Shown here: one piece after another, positions 54,255 to 63,454 of the stretch
Layout of the letters: each line of letters opens with the position of its first letter
Position numbering within the stretch: position 1 is the stretch's first letter
Assembly (NCBI RefSeq): GCF_003675875.1
Contig: NZ_RCDI01000002.1
Coordinates: 746,786 to 810,785 of the forward strand
DNA: 64,000 nucleotides
Origin: Halostella limicola
Lineage (GTDB): Archaea; Halobacteriota; Halobacteria; Halobacteriales; Natronoarchaeaceae
Direction of reading: 5' to 3'
The notes under the pieces: generated by a model
The model's input: only the letters and a program-made list of their open reading frames with translations
What the model was told of the DNA's origin: nothing
Database searches by the model: none
Program-made: the position numbers and the translations under genes

Positions 54255-54335
54255 CAAGGAATTGTAAAACCAGAGTAGATTTCAGGCACAAAACGCAGTA
54301 GGTTCTTGGTAATAGATAACATACAACAGAGTAGT

Positions 54336-55415
54336 ATGGCAGAAACGACACAGAACGCGCTCGCCGAGACGACGGTCGTGGATACCGACGTTCACCTGAC
54401 CGTCCACCCCGAAGAACTCGCCCCGTACCTCGACGAACCGCACCGGACACACATCAGTAACACCACCTACGGGACGCCGTTCCCGTCGAGCGGATGGGAC
54501 CAGTGGATGGGCGGAAAGATCGAGGACAACTGGTCGACGTTCACTACAGCGGAGGCGATCGACGAGTTCTGCGAGGAGTTCCACGTCGACTACCCGATCA
54601 TCAACACATTCGACCCGCTGGGGAAGTTTCCGCAGGACGAACTCGCGATGGCGCTGATGCGGGGGTACAACGACTACGTCCTCGACAGGATCCTCGACGA
54701 GACCGACGACGTGAAAGCGCTCATCGCGCTGGCGACGCAGCGACCGGACAGGGCCGCCGAGGAGATCGACAGGTTAGCCGACGAGGACGGGGTCGTCGGC
54801 GCGTACATCGGAACGACGGGGTCGCAGCCGCCGCTCGGCGATCCGCGCTACGACGTCATGTACCGCGCGGCCGAGGACAACGACCTCCCGATCGCGTACC
54901 ACGGCAACGCCGAGGATTTCATGTTCGAGTTCCCGCGGCAGAATCAGTCGCTGAACAAGTTCCTGCAAGTGCACACGCTGGCACACACGTGGAGTCAGGA
55001 GCTCACCCTCGTCAGCCTCCTCACCGAGGGAGTCCCGGAGAAGTTCCCGGACCTCAACTTCGTCTTTCTGGAGGCCGGTCTCGGCTGGGTGCCGTACACC
55101 ATGTATCGGTTGAACAAGGAGTACTCCATCCGGCGCAGCGAGGCCCCGCTTCTCGAACGGAGTCCCGAGGAGTACGTCAGGGAGTCCTGCTACTTCTCCA
55201 CTCAACCTCTCGGGGAACCGAACGATCCGGAACACATGAAAAATATAATAGATATGGTCGGCACTGACAGTATCGTCTACGCGTCGGACTATCCGCACTG
55301 GGACTTCGATCATCCCAGCGGCGTCGACAAACACCTCCGGAGCCAGTTCTGCGCCGAACAGCGCCGTCAGGTGCTGCACGAGACGCCCGCGGAGGCGTTC
55401 CACCTGGACGCGTAA
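54336..55415 (+). CDS. Amidohydrolase-2 family protein (ACMSD/decarboxylase-like), module B
   Basis: A 359-residue paralogue of the module A protein at 28726-29799, alike from end to end. It has the metal motif DTDVH near residue 18, GWDQWMGGKIEDNW, PIAYHGNAEDFMFEFP, LAHTWSQELT, VFLEAGLGWVPYTMYRLNKE and ASDYPHWDFDHPSG. It is a metal-dependent hydrolase or decarboxylase in the cytosol with unknown substrate. The start at MAETTQ matches the paralogue start. The Rieske gene begins two nt after its stop, so the pair is tightly coupled, as in module A. It is more GC-rich than module A. Confidence 0.88.
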   Translation: MAETTQNALAETTVVDTDVHLTVHPEELAPYLDEPHRTHISNTTYGTPFPSSGWDQWMGGKIEDNWSTFTTAEAIDEFCEEFHVDYPIINTFDPLGKFPQDELAMALMRGYNDYVLDRILDETDDVKALIALATQRPDRAAEEIDRLADEDGVVGAYIGTTGSQPPLGDPRYDVMYRAAEDNDLPIAYHGNAEDFMFEFPRQNQSLNKFLQVHTLAHTWSQELTLVSLLTEGVPEKFPDLNFVFLEAGLGWVPYTMYRLNKEYSIRRSEAPLLERSPEEYVRESCYFSTQPLGEPNDPEHMKNIIDMVGTDSIVYASDYPHWDFDHPSGVDKHLRSQFCAEQRRQVLHETPAEAFHLDA

Positions 55416-55417
55416 CC

Positions 55418-55783
55418 ATGGCGAGCCACGTCGTCGCGTCAGCAGACGAACTGGGTCCCGGCGAGCGGAAGGTCGTACAGGTCGAGGGCCGCGAAGTCGG
55501 CGTGTTCAACGTCGATGGGGAGTACTACGCCTACAGCAACTGGTGTGCGCATCAGTCCGGGCCGGTCTGCGAGGGCTCCGTCACGGGGACGTACGAGGCC
55601 ACGTTCGACCGCGACACGCTCGAGTACGAACTAGAGTGGAGCGAGGAAGGGCACATCCTGAACTGCCCGTGGCACGGCTGGGAGTACGACGTCCGAGACG
55701 GCGAGTGCCTCTCCCGCGAAAAGGTCCGGCTTCCGTCGTACCCGGTAACCGTCACCGACGGGGAGATCGTCGTAGAACTGTAG
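55418..55783 (+). CDS. Rieske [2Fe-2S] protein, module B
   Basis: A 121-residue paralogue of the module A Rieske protein with the same length. The ligands occupy identical positions: Cys43-x-His45 (NWCAHQSG) and Cys83-x2-His86 (CPWHGWEYD). The long 37-residue interval with FDRDTLEYELEW is conserved. It is a soluble, high-potential or NirD/ferredoxin-like electron carrier by fold. No oxygenase large subunit is encoded near either copy, so the amidohydrolase-2 protein is the obvious partner. Confidence 0.92.
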   Translation: MASHVVASADELGPGERKVVQVEGREVGVFNVDGEYYAYSNWCAHQSGPVCEGSVTGTYEATFDRDTLEYELEWSEEGHILNCPWHGWEYDVRDGECLSREKVRLPSYPVTVTDGEIVVEL

Positions 55784-55832
55784 TCGTAGTCACCTCCCAT
55801 AGAAGCCCGATCCGATCGAGCGATCCTCACGA

Positions 55833-56243
55833 TCAGTCCCCGGAGCGTTTCCGCATCGCCTTCTCAAACAGCTCTTCGAACTCGGACGTAGTCGTCTCGT
55901 AGACGGTGTTCCCGTTCTCGTCCCGGTGCCGACCAATGCTCGCGACCGCGCGGCCGTCGACCTCGATCGACCAGTCCTCCGGATACCGGGGATTGACGCT
56001 CGCGAACCGGATCGAGCAGTCGTACTCCTCCTCCAGTCTGGAGGTGACCTCGTGCGTGTACGTCCCGTCTTCGAAACGCGGCGGGCGGTACGGTGGCAGG
56101 TTCAGCTCCTCGCGTATTCGCTGGTTCTCCGCCCACCACTCGGGGAGATCGTCCGGTCTGTCGGGGTCGGACGTCACGCCTGCGCGGACGTACGGCATCG
56201 CCGTCGAAATACTTCCCGGTCGTTCGACCGTCCGAGTTGCCAT
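55833..56243 (-). CDS. Conserved small acidic protein, module B
   Basis: A 136-residue paralogue of the protein at 30504-30836, with about 30 extra N-terminal residues. Shared blocks are LPEWWAENQRIREELNLPPY, PPRFEDGTYTHEV, an EEEYDCSIR segment, DWSIEVDGR and GRHRDENGNTVYETT. No known family was recognised. It is convergent with the Rieske gene, 49 nt apart, whereas in module A it is separated by the DUF2299-like gene. That rearrangement with conserved content suggests a functional tie. A 6-bp inverted repeat with 9-nt spacer lies upstream at 56291-56311. Confidence 0.8.
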   Translation of the reverse strand: MATRTVERPGSISTAMPYVRAGVTSDPDRPDDLPEWWAENQRIREELNLPPYRPPRFEDGTYTHEVTSRLEEEYDCSIRFASVNPRYPEDWSIEVDGRAVASIGRHRDENGNTVYETTTSEFEELFEKAMRKRSGD

Positions 56244-56290
56244 TCCGGGATCTCCGAGAGGACCGTCGACTGTGGGACGGGTTTTCGAGA

Positions 56291-56311
56291 CAGATATTGT
56301 AATAGTATCTG
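56291..56311. promoter_or_regulatory. Inverted repeat upstream of the module B small protein
   Basis: CAGATA (56291-56296) and TATCTG (56306-56311) are exact reverse complements with a 9-nt spacer that includes a TATA-like TTGTAATAG. The site lies 48-68 nt before the start of the minus-strand gene at 56243. Confidence 0.35.
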
Positions 56312-56374
56312 ATGCTGCTAGAAAGATATAATTTTACGTATATAAGTGTATAGGTGTCAGGATCTCCGATACGG

Positions 56375-57154
56375 TCACAGCGCGAGATACGGCCCCACCG
56401 CGAACAGCACGATCCCGAGCGCGACTTTCAATCGGTTCGGGTCGATCAGGTGGGCGACCTTCCAGCCGGCGACGACGCCGACGAGAAGCGGGATGCCGAC
56501 GAGCACGGCGACCGGGACGGAGACGTTCCCCTGCGTGAGATACCCCGTCGTCGCGAACACGGCGATGAAGATCGACTGGACTTGCGCGACGGCGACGGCC
56601 AACAGCATCGGGATGCCGACCAGGACGAGCGCGGGAACCGCGATCACGGGACCGCCGACGCCGAGCAGCCCGCTAGCGATGCCCAGGACGAAACCGAGGA
56701 GACCGAGGACGACCTGTCCCTGGCGGATCGTGGCGTCCAGTCGATACATCGGGCTGAGACCGCGCCGCTCGCGATAGACGATGGTGACGCCAGTCGCCAT
56801 TGCGACGGTACCGAGCAGAACTCCGAAGACCGACCGCGGGACGAAGGAGTTCACGTACGCGCCGATCAGCGCACCGACGATGCTCGAAAGGCTGAGGATG
56901 ATCGCCATGACGCGACCCTCCCCCGTCTTCATCTCGCCGGAGTGGACGTACGCCGCGGTCCCGACCAGTCCCGTCGCGATGAACGTCGAGTGCGCGGTTC
57001 CCGCGACCATGTTCGACGACAACGGCGTCAGCGAGTACAGGGCGATCGTCACGAAGATCCCGCCTGGCCCGATGGTCGTGATTCCGATCCCGGAGAACAA
57101 CGCGATCAGGACGAGCAATACCTGTAGCGGGAGATCGAACGGGACGTTCAACAT
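56375..57154 (-). CDS. TauE/SafE-family sulfite/organosulfonate exporter-like permease (copy 1)
   Basis: A 259-residue membrane protein with about eight helices in two repeats. The repeat starts are GIGITTIGPGGIFVTIALYSLTP and the second-half SGLLGVGGPVIAVPALVLVGIP. The TauE/SafE family includes sulfite and sulfoacetate exporters but also carriers of unknown substrate. In a window with Xsc, which releases sulfite, export of sulfite or sulfate relief is a plausible role. It is clearly paralogous to the protein at 58677-59453. The annotation does not fix direction or substrate. Confidence 0.88.
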   Translation of the reverse strand: MLNVPFDLPLQVLLVLIALFSGIGITTIGPGGIFVTIALYSLTPLSSNMVAGTAHSTFIATGLVGTAAYVHSGEMKTGEGRVMAIILSLSSIVGALIGAYVNSFVPRSVFGVLLGTVAMATGVTIVYRERRGLSPMYRLDATIRQGQVVLGLLGFVLGIASGLLGVGGPVIAVPALVLVGIPMLLAVAVAQVQSIFIAVFATTGYLTQGNVSVPVAVLVGIPLLVGVVAGWKVAHLIDPNRLKVALGIVLFAVGPYLAL

Positions 57155-57232
57155 GGCTTTTCTCTCACGTTCGGGGCTCGGCAGGGCTTCGTTCCGTCCC
57201 GCGGGTCCGGTTCGCCCGGCCCGTGTCGAGGG

Positions 57233-58534
57233 TCACGATTCGGTCCGTGGCTGTTCTACGTGCGGTCGTTCGAACACTTCGTCCACGAAGACGTCTGCTA
57301 TCTTCTCGTTCGTCTCGGGGCTGTAGTGTCCGCCCTCCCCGCGCTCGACGTACAGGGACTCGACGTCGTCGCCCCCTCCCAGATGGTTCGCCATGTCGAT
57401 CGTGACCAGTTCCGGGTACCGGTCGTCGAGCCGGTCGAGCAGGTCGCCGTAGATCGGTCCGTGTTCGACCTCGTACGTCGCGTATCGCAACTGCTGGACC
57501 ATCACGAACACGGGAGTGAAGTCCTGCTCGTCGGCGTACGAGACGAACTCGCCGACGATGGCGGAGAAGAGGTCGTCGTGTTCGTCGAACAGCCGTTCGT
57601 GATACTCGACTCTCGGTTGCTCTAACCGCACCGTGGTCTGCGTTAGCCGCTGGTCGAAGTCGATCCCCGGAACGTCGATCTCGTACTCGCTTTCGACCTC
57701 CTTGAGCGCCGAGTACAGGGAGTACCGCACGTGGTCGGGGTTCCGAAGGAAATCGTCCGTGTACGGGAACGACGCCAAGTGGGGCTTGAACCAGTGTTCG
57801 TAGTGGTAGTCGTTACTCCGCAGGAACTCGGCGTAGTCCTTGAGGTGGAGAAGCTGGTCCTTTTCGGTTATCGGGCTCTCGATCAGCTTCAGCGAGCCGT
57901 TCTCGAGGGTGTATCGCGGCTTTACGGCCAAGATGTTCCCGAACTCCTGATAGTGCTTCCACACGCTCAGGATGCGAGCGATGGACGACGCCGTGACGAC
58001 CATGAAGACGTAGTCCGTCGGGTCTTCGGGATACACCCGTTTGAGTCGGAGCAGTGCCTGATCGAGACCGTAGTTGCCACCGCCGTAGTTCCCGACGTGC
58101 GTGTCGAGCTTTCGCGCGAGGTGATTCTGGAACGTCTCCTCGTCATCCACTTCCCGGCAGAAACAGTACGAGTCACCGTACGTCGACACCGTCAGGTCCG
58201 CGTCGGGATCGCGGTCCTCGGCGGGACACACTCTGCTCCCGTACTGGTCCGTCGAGTACGTGACGACCGTTCGTACCTCTTCGCCGGGGAGGTGTTCGCC
58301 GGTGTCTTTCTGTTTCGTCGTGTTCGGCTGCGGACTCCAACCCAGCTCGGGATCGAAGCTGCTGAACTTCTCGAGTAACTCGCGGTCGATCGGCGGGAAC
58401 TCCTCCAAGACGACAGTCGGGATGCTGTTTAGTCCCTCCCCGTACCGTTTCAGCGACAGGTACGAGACCAGTTCCAGGACGGCCGCGCCGGCGACGAGCG
58501 CGATGCTCTTAGCCGCGGATCTGACTCGACTCAT
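57233..58534 (-). CDS. SGNH/GDSL-like hydrolase with N-terminal membrane anchor
   Basis: A 433-residue protein. Residues about 8-27 form one hydrophobic anchor. The SGNH fold shows block I STYGDSYCFCREV (serine in GDS), a block with GNYGGGNYGLDQALLRLKR, and a C-terminal catalytic-type segment GGHYSPETNEKIADVF with histidine. It resembles membrane-anchored SGNH proteins that modify glycans or lipids (acyl esterase or acyltransferase). It lies between two TauE/SafE paralogues on the same strand. The substrate is unknown, and a link to the exporters is only positional. Confidence 0.8.
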   Translation of the reverse strand: MSRVRSAAKSIALVAGAAVLELVSYLSLKRYGEGLNSIPTVVLEEFPPIDRELLEKFSSFDPELGWSPQPNTTKQKDTGEHLPGEEVRTVVTYSTDQYGSRVCPAEDRDPDADLTVSTYGDSYCFCREVDDEETFQNHLARKLDTHVGNYGGGNYGLDQALLRLKRVYPEDPTDYVFMVVTASSIARILSVWKHYQEFGNILAVKPRYTLENGSLKLIESPITEKDQLLHLKDYAEFLRSNDYHYEHWFKPHLASFPYTDDFLRNPDHVRYSLYSALKEVESEYEIDVPGIDFDQRLTQTTVRLEQPRVEYHERLFDEHDDLFSAIVGEFVSYADEQDFTPVFVMVQQLRYATYEVEHGPIYGDLLDRLDDRYPELVTIDMANHLGGGDDVESLYVERGEGGHYSPETNEKIADVFVDEVFERPHVEQPRTES

Positions 58535-58676
58535 CGGGTGAAACTGCTATGCGACCGGCAATATATCTTTGGGAGATATTCACAACCACCAGGCGGGATC
58601 GGGCCCCGACACGTCCGCTTTCGGAGCCCGTGATCGTTGGGGTCGGGGGAAGACCATGCGTGTTCGACGCCCGCGA

Positions 58677-59453
58677 TCACAGAACGAGGTATGCGCCGAC
58701 GACGATCAAGACGATACCGAGCCCCACCTTCAGACGCTCGGGATCCACGCGGTGGGCGATCAACCACCCCAGCGCCGCCCCGAAGACGAGCGGCACGCCG
58801 GTGATCAGGGCGTACGGGACCGACACGGCGTCTCGTGTGAGGTATCCGACGGTCGCGAAGCCGGAGATGAAGATCGCCTGCACCTGAGCGATCGCCAGCG
58901 CGAGTAGCATCGGGACGCCGAGCAGCACGAGCGCTGGAACCGCGAACACCGGTCCACCGACGCCGACGAGTCCCGCAGTAACGCCGAGCGCGACGCCCAG
59001 CGAACCGAACGCTGTCTTCCCCTTGAGGGTGTGCGGGTCAACTGCAACGACCGAATCTAACTCGTTTCGCTCACGATGGAGCAGGACGAGACCGGTGACT
59101 GCGGAAACGATGCCGAGGATGACGCCGAACAGTCGCCGCGAGACGTACGCGTTCAGGTGCGCGCCGGCGATCGCTCCCAGGATGCTCGTTGCGCTGAGTA
59201 TCACCGCCAGTACGTACCCGTCGCCCTCGGTCAGTTCTCCCGATCGAGCGTAGCCGACCGCGCCGACCGCACCGACCGCGATGAACGTCACGTGTGCCGT
59301 GCCGGCAACCGCCGCCGAAGACAGCGGTGTCAGCAGGTACAGAGCGATCGTCACGAAGATCCCGCCCGGTCCGAGCGTCGTACAGCCGACGCCGGAGACG
59401 AGCGCGATAACGACCAGGAGGAGTATCAGTTCGGGCGTGGCAACGGAAAGCAT
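58677..59453 (-). CDS. TauE/SafE-family permease (copy 2)
   Basis: A 258-residue membrane protein, paralogue of the one at 56375-57154. Shared blocks are LVSGVGCTTLGPGGIFVTIAL, LLTPLSSAAVAGTAHVTFIA and, in the second half, AGLVGVGGPVFAVPALVLLGVP. The two copies flank the SGNH gene in a direct arrangement that looks like duplication followed by divergence. A role in exporting sulfite or another organic sulfur anion is an inference from the family name and the window's sulfonate genes. Confidence 0.88.
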   Translation of the reverse strand: MLSVATPELILLLVVIALVSGVGCTTLGPGGIFVTIALYLLTPLSSAAVAGTAHVTFIAVGAVGAVGYARSGELTEGDGYVLAVILSATSILGAIAGAHLNAYVSRRLFGVILGIVSAVTGLVLLHRERNELDSVVAVDPHTLKGKTAFGSLGVALGVTAGLVGVGGPVFAVPALVLLGVPMLLALAIAQVQAIFISGFATVGYLTRDAVSVPYALITGVPLVFGAALGWLIAHRVDPERLKVGLGIVLIVVGAYLVL

Positions 59454-59572
59454 CGGTTAGCACCCCCAGACGTCTGCGATGGGGCTCGTACTCGGATTGG
59501 ACTGTCGAAAGATAGTGTACGGGGGGACTCGTCGACGCGCGAACGAGAAAGATGAGTGCCCGGTCACAGCCG

Positions 59573-60946
59573 TTAGAAGACGACCAGCAGAGTGATGACG
59601 ACGACGGAGACGTACGCCGTCACGGCGGCCGCGTAGCGGACGAACTCTCGCCAGTCGAACCCGTACACCGCGGCGATGACGCCGACGAACAGGAAGCCGA
59701 GCCAGAGGTTCGAAACCCCGGCGCCGTACATCACCGAGATGACCGACGGAACGAGGTCGGCCCCCGATTCGACGAGCGCCGGCCCCTGGAGGACCCACAA
59801 CGACCCGGGGCTGGGAACGAGCAGCCCCAACGCGAGCGCGACGACGTAGGAAATGGCCTGCGTGACTCCCGTCGCGGCGAACGCGTCGCCGATGGGGGCG
59901 TACAGCTCCGCCTCCAGGAGGAGGGCGAAGGCCCCGGCGTACAGCAGGAACGGGATGGCGACGTGGTTCGCCCATCGGGTAGCGTCAGTGACCTTGTCCG
60001 CGAAGGCCATCGGTCGAGCGTGGATGAGGATACCGGTCATCATCAGCACGAACAGCAACCACAGCATCGTCAGCCGTCCGCCGGTGGCGAAGTACGCGGC
60101 GGCGGAGGTCGCGCCCAGGAGGAAGGTGACGACGGCGATGGTCCGGGACTGCTCGAGCTTGTCGGCGAACACCCACTCGTCCCGCGGCGGCGGCGAGTAG
60201 AAATCGAGCGTCTCGGCGATGCTCCCCTGAAGCACGGACGCGTACGCCGAGACGGGTCGACGCTCACCCTCGCCGGGTGCCAGCGCCGCCAACAGGGCCG
60301 GAAGCGTGAGCACGAACAGGAGCGACGAGATGACGTTTGCCGGGTGAAGGAGGAACGCCGACATGTCGACGACGACCTCGGCCTGCTCGGGGTCGACGAG
60401 GAAGTTCGTCGTCCCGGACGCGTCGGCCATCAGGAGCGCGCCGGGACTGGACAGTCCGACGTTCGTGATGACGAGCGAGAGCAGCGCGGCGGTCAAGACG
60501 GCCGGATAGTGGACCCGAGTCCCGTCTTCCTCGGCTCGTCGGCAGAGCTTTCGACCGACGTAGAACGCACCGATCAGGCCGAGCGCCCAGTTGATCCAGC
60601 CGAACACCAGCGCGACGACGCCGGTCGCGTATACGACCGTCCACTGACTGCCCGTCGGCAACGCCTCGGCGACCCAGTCGAGTGCGCGACCCATCCGACT
60701 CGATTCGACGACCGTCGCGGAGAGCACCCAGAGGAGGATCAACGGCATCTGGACGGTGAACAGCCGGAAGAACCCGGTCGAGAACAGCTCTAACTGTCTG
60801 ACGGTCCCGAGGAACGGAACCGTAGCGAGCAGCGCCAGTACGGCGAGCAGTGCAGCGAGCGTCAGCGCCTCCGGGAAGAACTGCCCGAGGAACGGGACGA
60901 AGTCCTCCTCGGTCGCCGTCTCGCCGTCCGTGGTTTCAGTTGCCAT
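59573..60946 (-). CDS. AtoE-like short-chain fatty acid carrier, divergent copy
   Basis: A 457-residue membrane protein with about 12 helices. Features shared with AtoE are GWINWALGLIGAFYVGRKLCRR, VHYPAVLTAALLSL and a central loop followed by SSLLFVLTLPALLAAL. It is much less canonical than the neighbouring copy and could carry a different short acid. Its start is 13 nt from the stop of the upstream AtoE gene, so both are in one operon. Confidence 0.75.
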   Translation of the reverse strand: MATETTDGETATEEDFVPFLGQFFPEALTLAALLAVLALLATVPFLGTVRQLELFSTGFFRLFTVQMPLILLWVLSATVVESSRMGRALDWVAEALPTGSQWTVVYATGVVALVFGWINWALGLIGAFYVGRKLCRRAEEDGTRVHYPAVLTAALLSLVITNVGLSSPGALLMADASGTTNFLVDPEQAEVVVDMSAFLLHPANVISSLLFVLTLPALLAALAPGEGERRPVSAYASVLQGSIAETLDFYSPPPRDEWVFADKLEQSRTIAVVTFLLGATSAAAYFATGGRLTMLWLLFVLMMTGILIHARPMAFADKVTDATRWANHVAIPFLLYAGAFALLLEAELYAPIGDAFAATGVTQAISYVVALALGLLVPSPGSLWVLQGPALVESGADLVPSVISVMYGAGVSNLWLGFLFVGVIAAVYGFDWREFVRYAAAVTAYVSVVVITLLVVF

Positions 60947-60959
60947 ATCGTGTCACCTC

Positions 60960-62390
60960 CTATAGGATCCCCAGTCCCATGAGTAGCGCCCCGATCCCCA
61001 TCACGGCCCCGCTGAAGAGGAACAGGACGCCGACGTAGCCCATCATGTCGCGGATCGACAACCCCGCGATGCCGAGCGCCGGTAGCGCCCAGAACGGCTG
61101 AATCATGTTCGTCCACTGGTCGCCCATCGCGAACGCGATCATCGTCTTGTCGATCGCCACTCCCGGAATTCCCTGCGCGGCGTCGATCATCACCTGTCCG
61201 GTGACGACCCACTGGCCACCGCCCGAAGGGACGAAGAAGTTGACGGTGCCCGCCGAGAGAAACGCGGCGAGATACCACGTCGTCTCGGTCGAGTACTGGG
61301 CCGCCGTCTGGGCGATGAGCGTCGCCAGCCCCGACCACGCCATGATGCCCATGATGCCGCCGTAGAACTGGAACTGGATGAGGATCTGGCTCGCCCCTTT
61401 GATCGCGTCTCGGAAGACGTCGATGTAACTCCGCAGAGTGCCGTGAAAGAGGAAGCCGAGACCGAACATCACCGAGATGAACACGTTCAGGTTGAACACG
61501 TCCATGAAGTCGTTCGTAGCGAACATGTAGCCCAGGTACGCCCAGATGATTAGTCCGAGACCGATGCCGACGGCCTTGCTGTCGAGCAGTGCCGTCTTGT
61601 ACCCGGCCTCACGAAGCCGGTTCGGCATTACGGCGTCGCTCTCGTCCGCCTGGGAGCCGCCGTCCGCGACCGCCTGTTCGGCTTTCCGGAGTTGGTCTTC
61701 GGGGACCGTGATGAGGTCCTCCTCGTTGTCCGGTGCCATCAGCGGCATGAGGATCACCGTTACCAACACGACCCCCGCGACGATGAGGAGGTTCGCGGGA
61801 TTGAATATCGTCTGCGAGACCGGAACGACGCCGATCTCGCCCGCGAGGAAGTGATCCGGCGTCGCGACGAGCAGCAGGGATGCGCCGGACAGTCCCTGGT
61901 GCCACGGCAGCAGGCCCGCGTACCCCGTCGCGACGAGCAGCGGGTAGTGGACGTCGATGTCCTTCTGTTCCATCGCGATGCCGATCTCGCGAGCGAAGAT
62001 AGCCCCCGCGACCAGAACGACGCCCCAGTGGAACAGCCCGAAGAGCTGCCCGACGACCGCGGTTGCGAAGATCGCCTGTTTCTGCGTCTTCGGGATCTCG
62101 GCGATGCGGCCGAGGACCCGTTTGATCGGTGGGGAGTCGGCGAACGCCCATCCGGTCAACAGCGCCAGCGATGCCTGCATCGAGAACGCGAGGACGAACC
62201 AGAACCCCTCTCCCCAGTGGGTCACGACCGCGACCGGACCCTTGTCGGTGAGAAGCGTCGCGAGGATCATCGTCAGGAACGTGAGCATCAGCGCGAAGAT
62301 GAACGCGTCCGGCAGGTACCGCTGCACGAGGCTACTCGCTCCGTCGCCGAGCCGCGTGAATATCCCCCGATTCGCACCGCTCGTGCTCAT
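60960..62390 (-). CDS. Short-chain fatty acid transporter, AtoE family
   Basis: A 476-residue permease with about 12 helices. It matches AtoE-type carriers throughout: YLPDAFIFALMLTFLTMILA, GLFHWGVVLVAGAIFAREI, HQGLSGASLLLVATPDHFL, FQFYGGIMGIMAWSGL and NFFVPSGGGQWVVTGQVM. It probably takes up acetate, butyrate or other short acids in symport with protons or sodium. The first gene of a two-gene operon, it lies downstream of the IclR gene on the same strand. Such acids converge on acetyl-CoA like the Xsc/Pta products. Confidence 0.9.
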   Translation of the reverse strand: MSTSGANRGIFTRLGDGASSLVQRYLPDAFIFALMLTFLTMILATLLTDKGPVAVVTHWGEGFWFVLAFSMQASLALLTGWAFADSPPIKRVLGRIAEIPKTQKQAIFATAVVGQLFGLFHWGVVLVAGAIFAREIGIAMEQKDIDVHYPLLVATGYAGLLPWHQGLSGASLLLVATPDHFLAGEIGVVPVSQTIFNPANLLIVAGVVLVTVILMPLMAPDNEEDLITVPEDQLRKAEQAVADGGSQADESDAVMPNRLREAGYKTALLDSKAVGIGLGLIIWAYLGYMFATNDFMDVFNLNVFISVMFGLGFLFHGTLRSYIDVFRDAIKGASQILIQFQFYGGIMGIMAWSGLATLIAQTAAQYSTETTWYLAAFLSAGTVNFFVPSGGGQWVVTGQVMIDAAQGIPGVAIDKTMIAFAMGDQWTNMIQPFWALPALGIAGLSIRDMMGYVGVLFLFSGAVMGIGALLMGLGIL

Positions 62391-62671
62391 CCGGTTACAC
62401 CTCTATTCGGCCGTGCGATGGACTCGTACCCCGTCATATGGGAACACTACACAGGATAACCCGCCGACCAGCCCAATAAAGATTATGTAAACTGAGCCAT
62501 GAATCACCCGTTCATCACTGAACAGCGTCTCCGTATCCCCGCTTCGTCGACGTTTTTCCAAGTCGGGGAACGCACAGTACACACCCTCTACTGCTGGTAA
62601 CAGCACCTATCGTCGGACACCGTGTTCCACAAGGCTGAACACTGAGAACAGTTCACTACAGCGGAGAGTGG

Positions 62672-63454
62672 TTACGACGATTGCTGGGCGTGAGCGACGT
62701 TGATCTCGATTTCGTTAGAGCTCCCCAGCAGCAGGTCGGGGATTTCCCTCTCGAAACGGTGGCCCTTCAGGCGGTGCGTCGGTCCTGAGACGCTCAGAAC
62801 GCCGAGCAGCTCCCCGTTCGGGTAGAGGATCGGCGCGGCGACGGCCCGCAACCCCAGCATCGATTCCTCGTCGTTCTGGGCGTACCCGCGGTCGCGAACG
62901 GACTCGAGTTCCTCGAACAGACGTTCCCTCTCCGTTATCGTGTTTCCCGTGTAGGCCTCCAGGGTATTCTCCTCGAGGAAACGCTCGAGTTCGTCGTCCG
63001 GTAGGTACGCGAGGATAGTTTTTCCGGCCGCGACGGCGTGGAGGTCGGTCCGACGCGTCCCGGAGTCGGTCCCGTTCTCAACCGCGTTCGCGCCCGTCTT
63101 CGTGTGGACGTGGATCGCGTGGCGTTGCTCCTCCGCGACGAAGTGAGCGCGTTCGTCGGTTTTCTCCGCGATCTCTTCGACCTTCGGTTCGATCATTCTG
63201 TACACCTCTTTCTTCTCTCTCACGAACTCCCCGAGCCCCAGAAACCGGAGTCCGAGGTGGTACTCGCCCCGGTCCTTCACAACGAACGCCTGCTTTTCGA
63301 GCGTTTTGAGCTGGTTGTAGACCGTACTTTTCGGCAATTGCATTGCCTCAGCGAGGTCAGTCACGCCCGCTCCACCCTGTTCTCGGAGTTCTTCGATTAT
63401 ATTGAACGCTGTATCGACGGACTTGATCGAATCGTTGGATTCGGATTTTGCCAT
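62672..63454 (-). CDS. IclR-family transcriptional regulator (third of three)
   Basis: A 260-residue regulator. HTH region: SIKSVDTAFNIIEEL then MQLPKSTVYNQLKTL. Effector domain: DLHAVAAGKTILAYLPDDEL and ERGYA-type segment RDRGYAQNDEESMLGLRAVAAPI, ending in FEREIPDLLLGSSNEIEINV. It matches the IclR at 34063 over the C-terminal part. Upstream of the tandem fatty acid carriers on the same strand, it probably controls them, and possibly the adjacent TauE/SafE genes. A GGAGGAGGAG run lies some 15 nt before its ATG, farther than a usual ribosome-binding site. Confidence 0.92.
   Translation of the reverse strand: MAKSESNDSIKSVDTAFNIIEELREQGGAGVTDLAEAMQLPKSTVYNQLKTLEKQAFVVKDRGEYHLGLRFLGLGEFVREKKEVYRMIEPKVEEIAEKTDERAHFVAEEQRHAIHVHTKTGANAVENGTDSGTRRTDLHAVAAGKTILAYLPDDELERFLEENTLEAYTGNTITERERLFEELESVRDRGYAQNDEESMLGLRAVAAPILYPNGELLGVLSVSGPTHRLKGHRFEREIPDLLLGSSNEIEINVAHAQQSS

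Noticed and set aside
59552-60793. A 413-codon plus-strand frame rich in Arg, Asp and Glu
   Set aside because: It is antisense to the divergent AtoE-like gene; the composition is that of a mirrored membrane protein gene, not a real protein.
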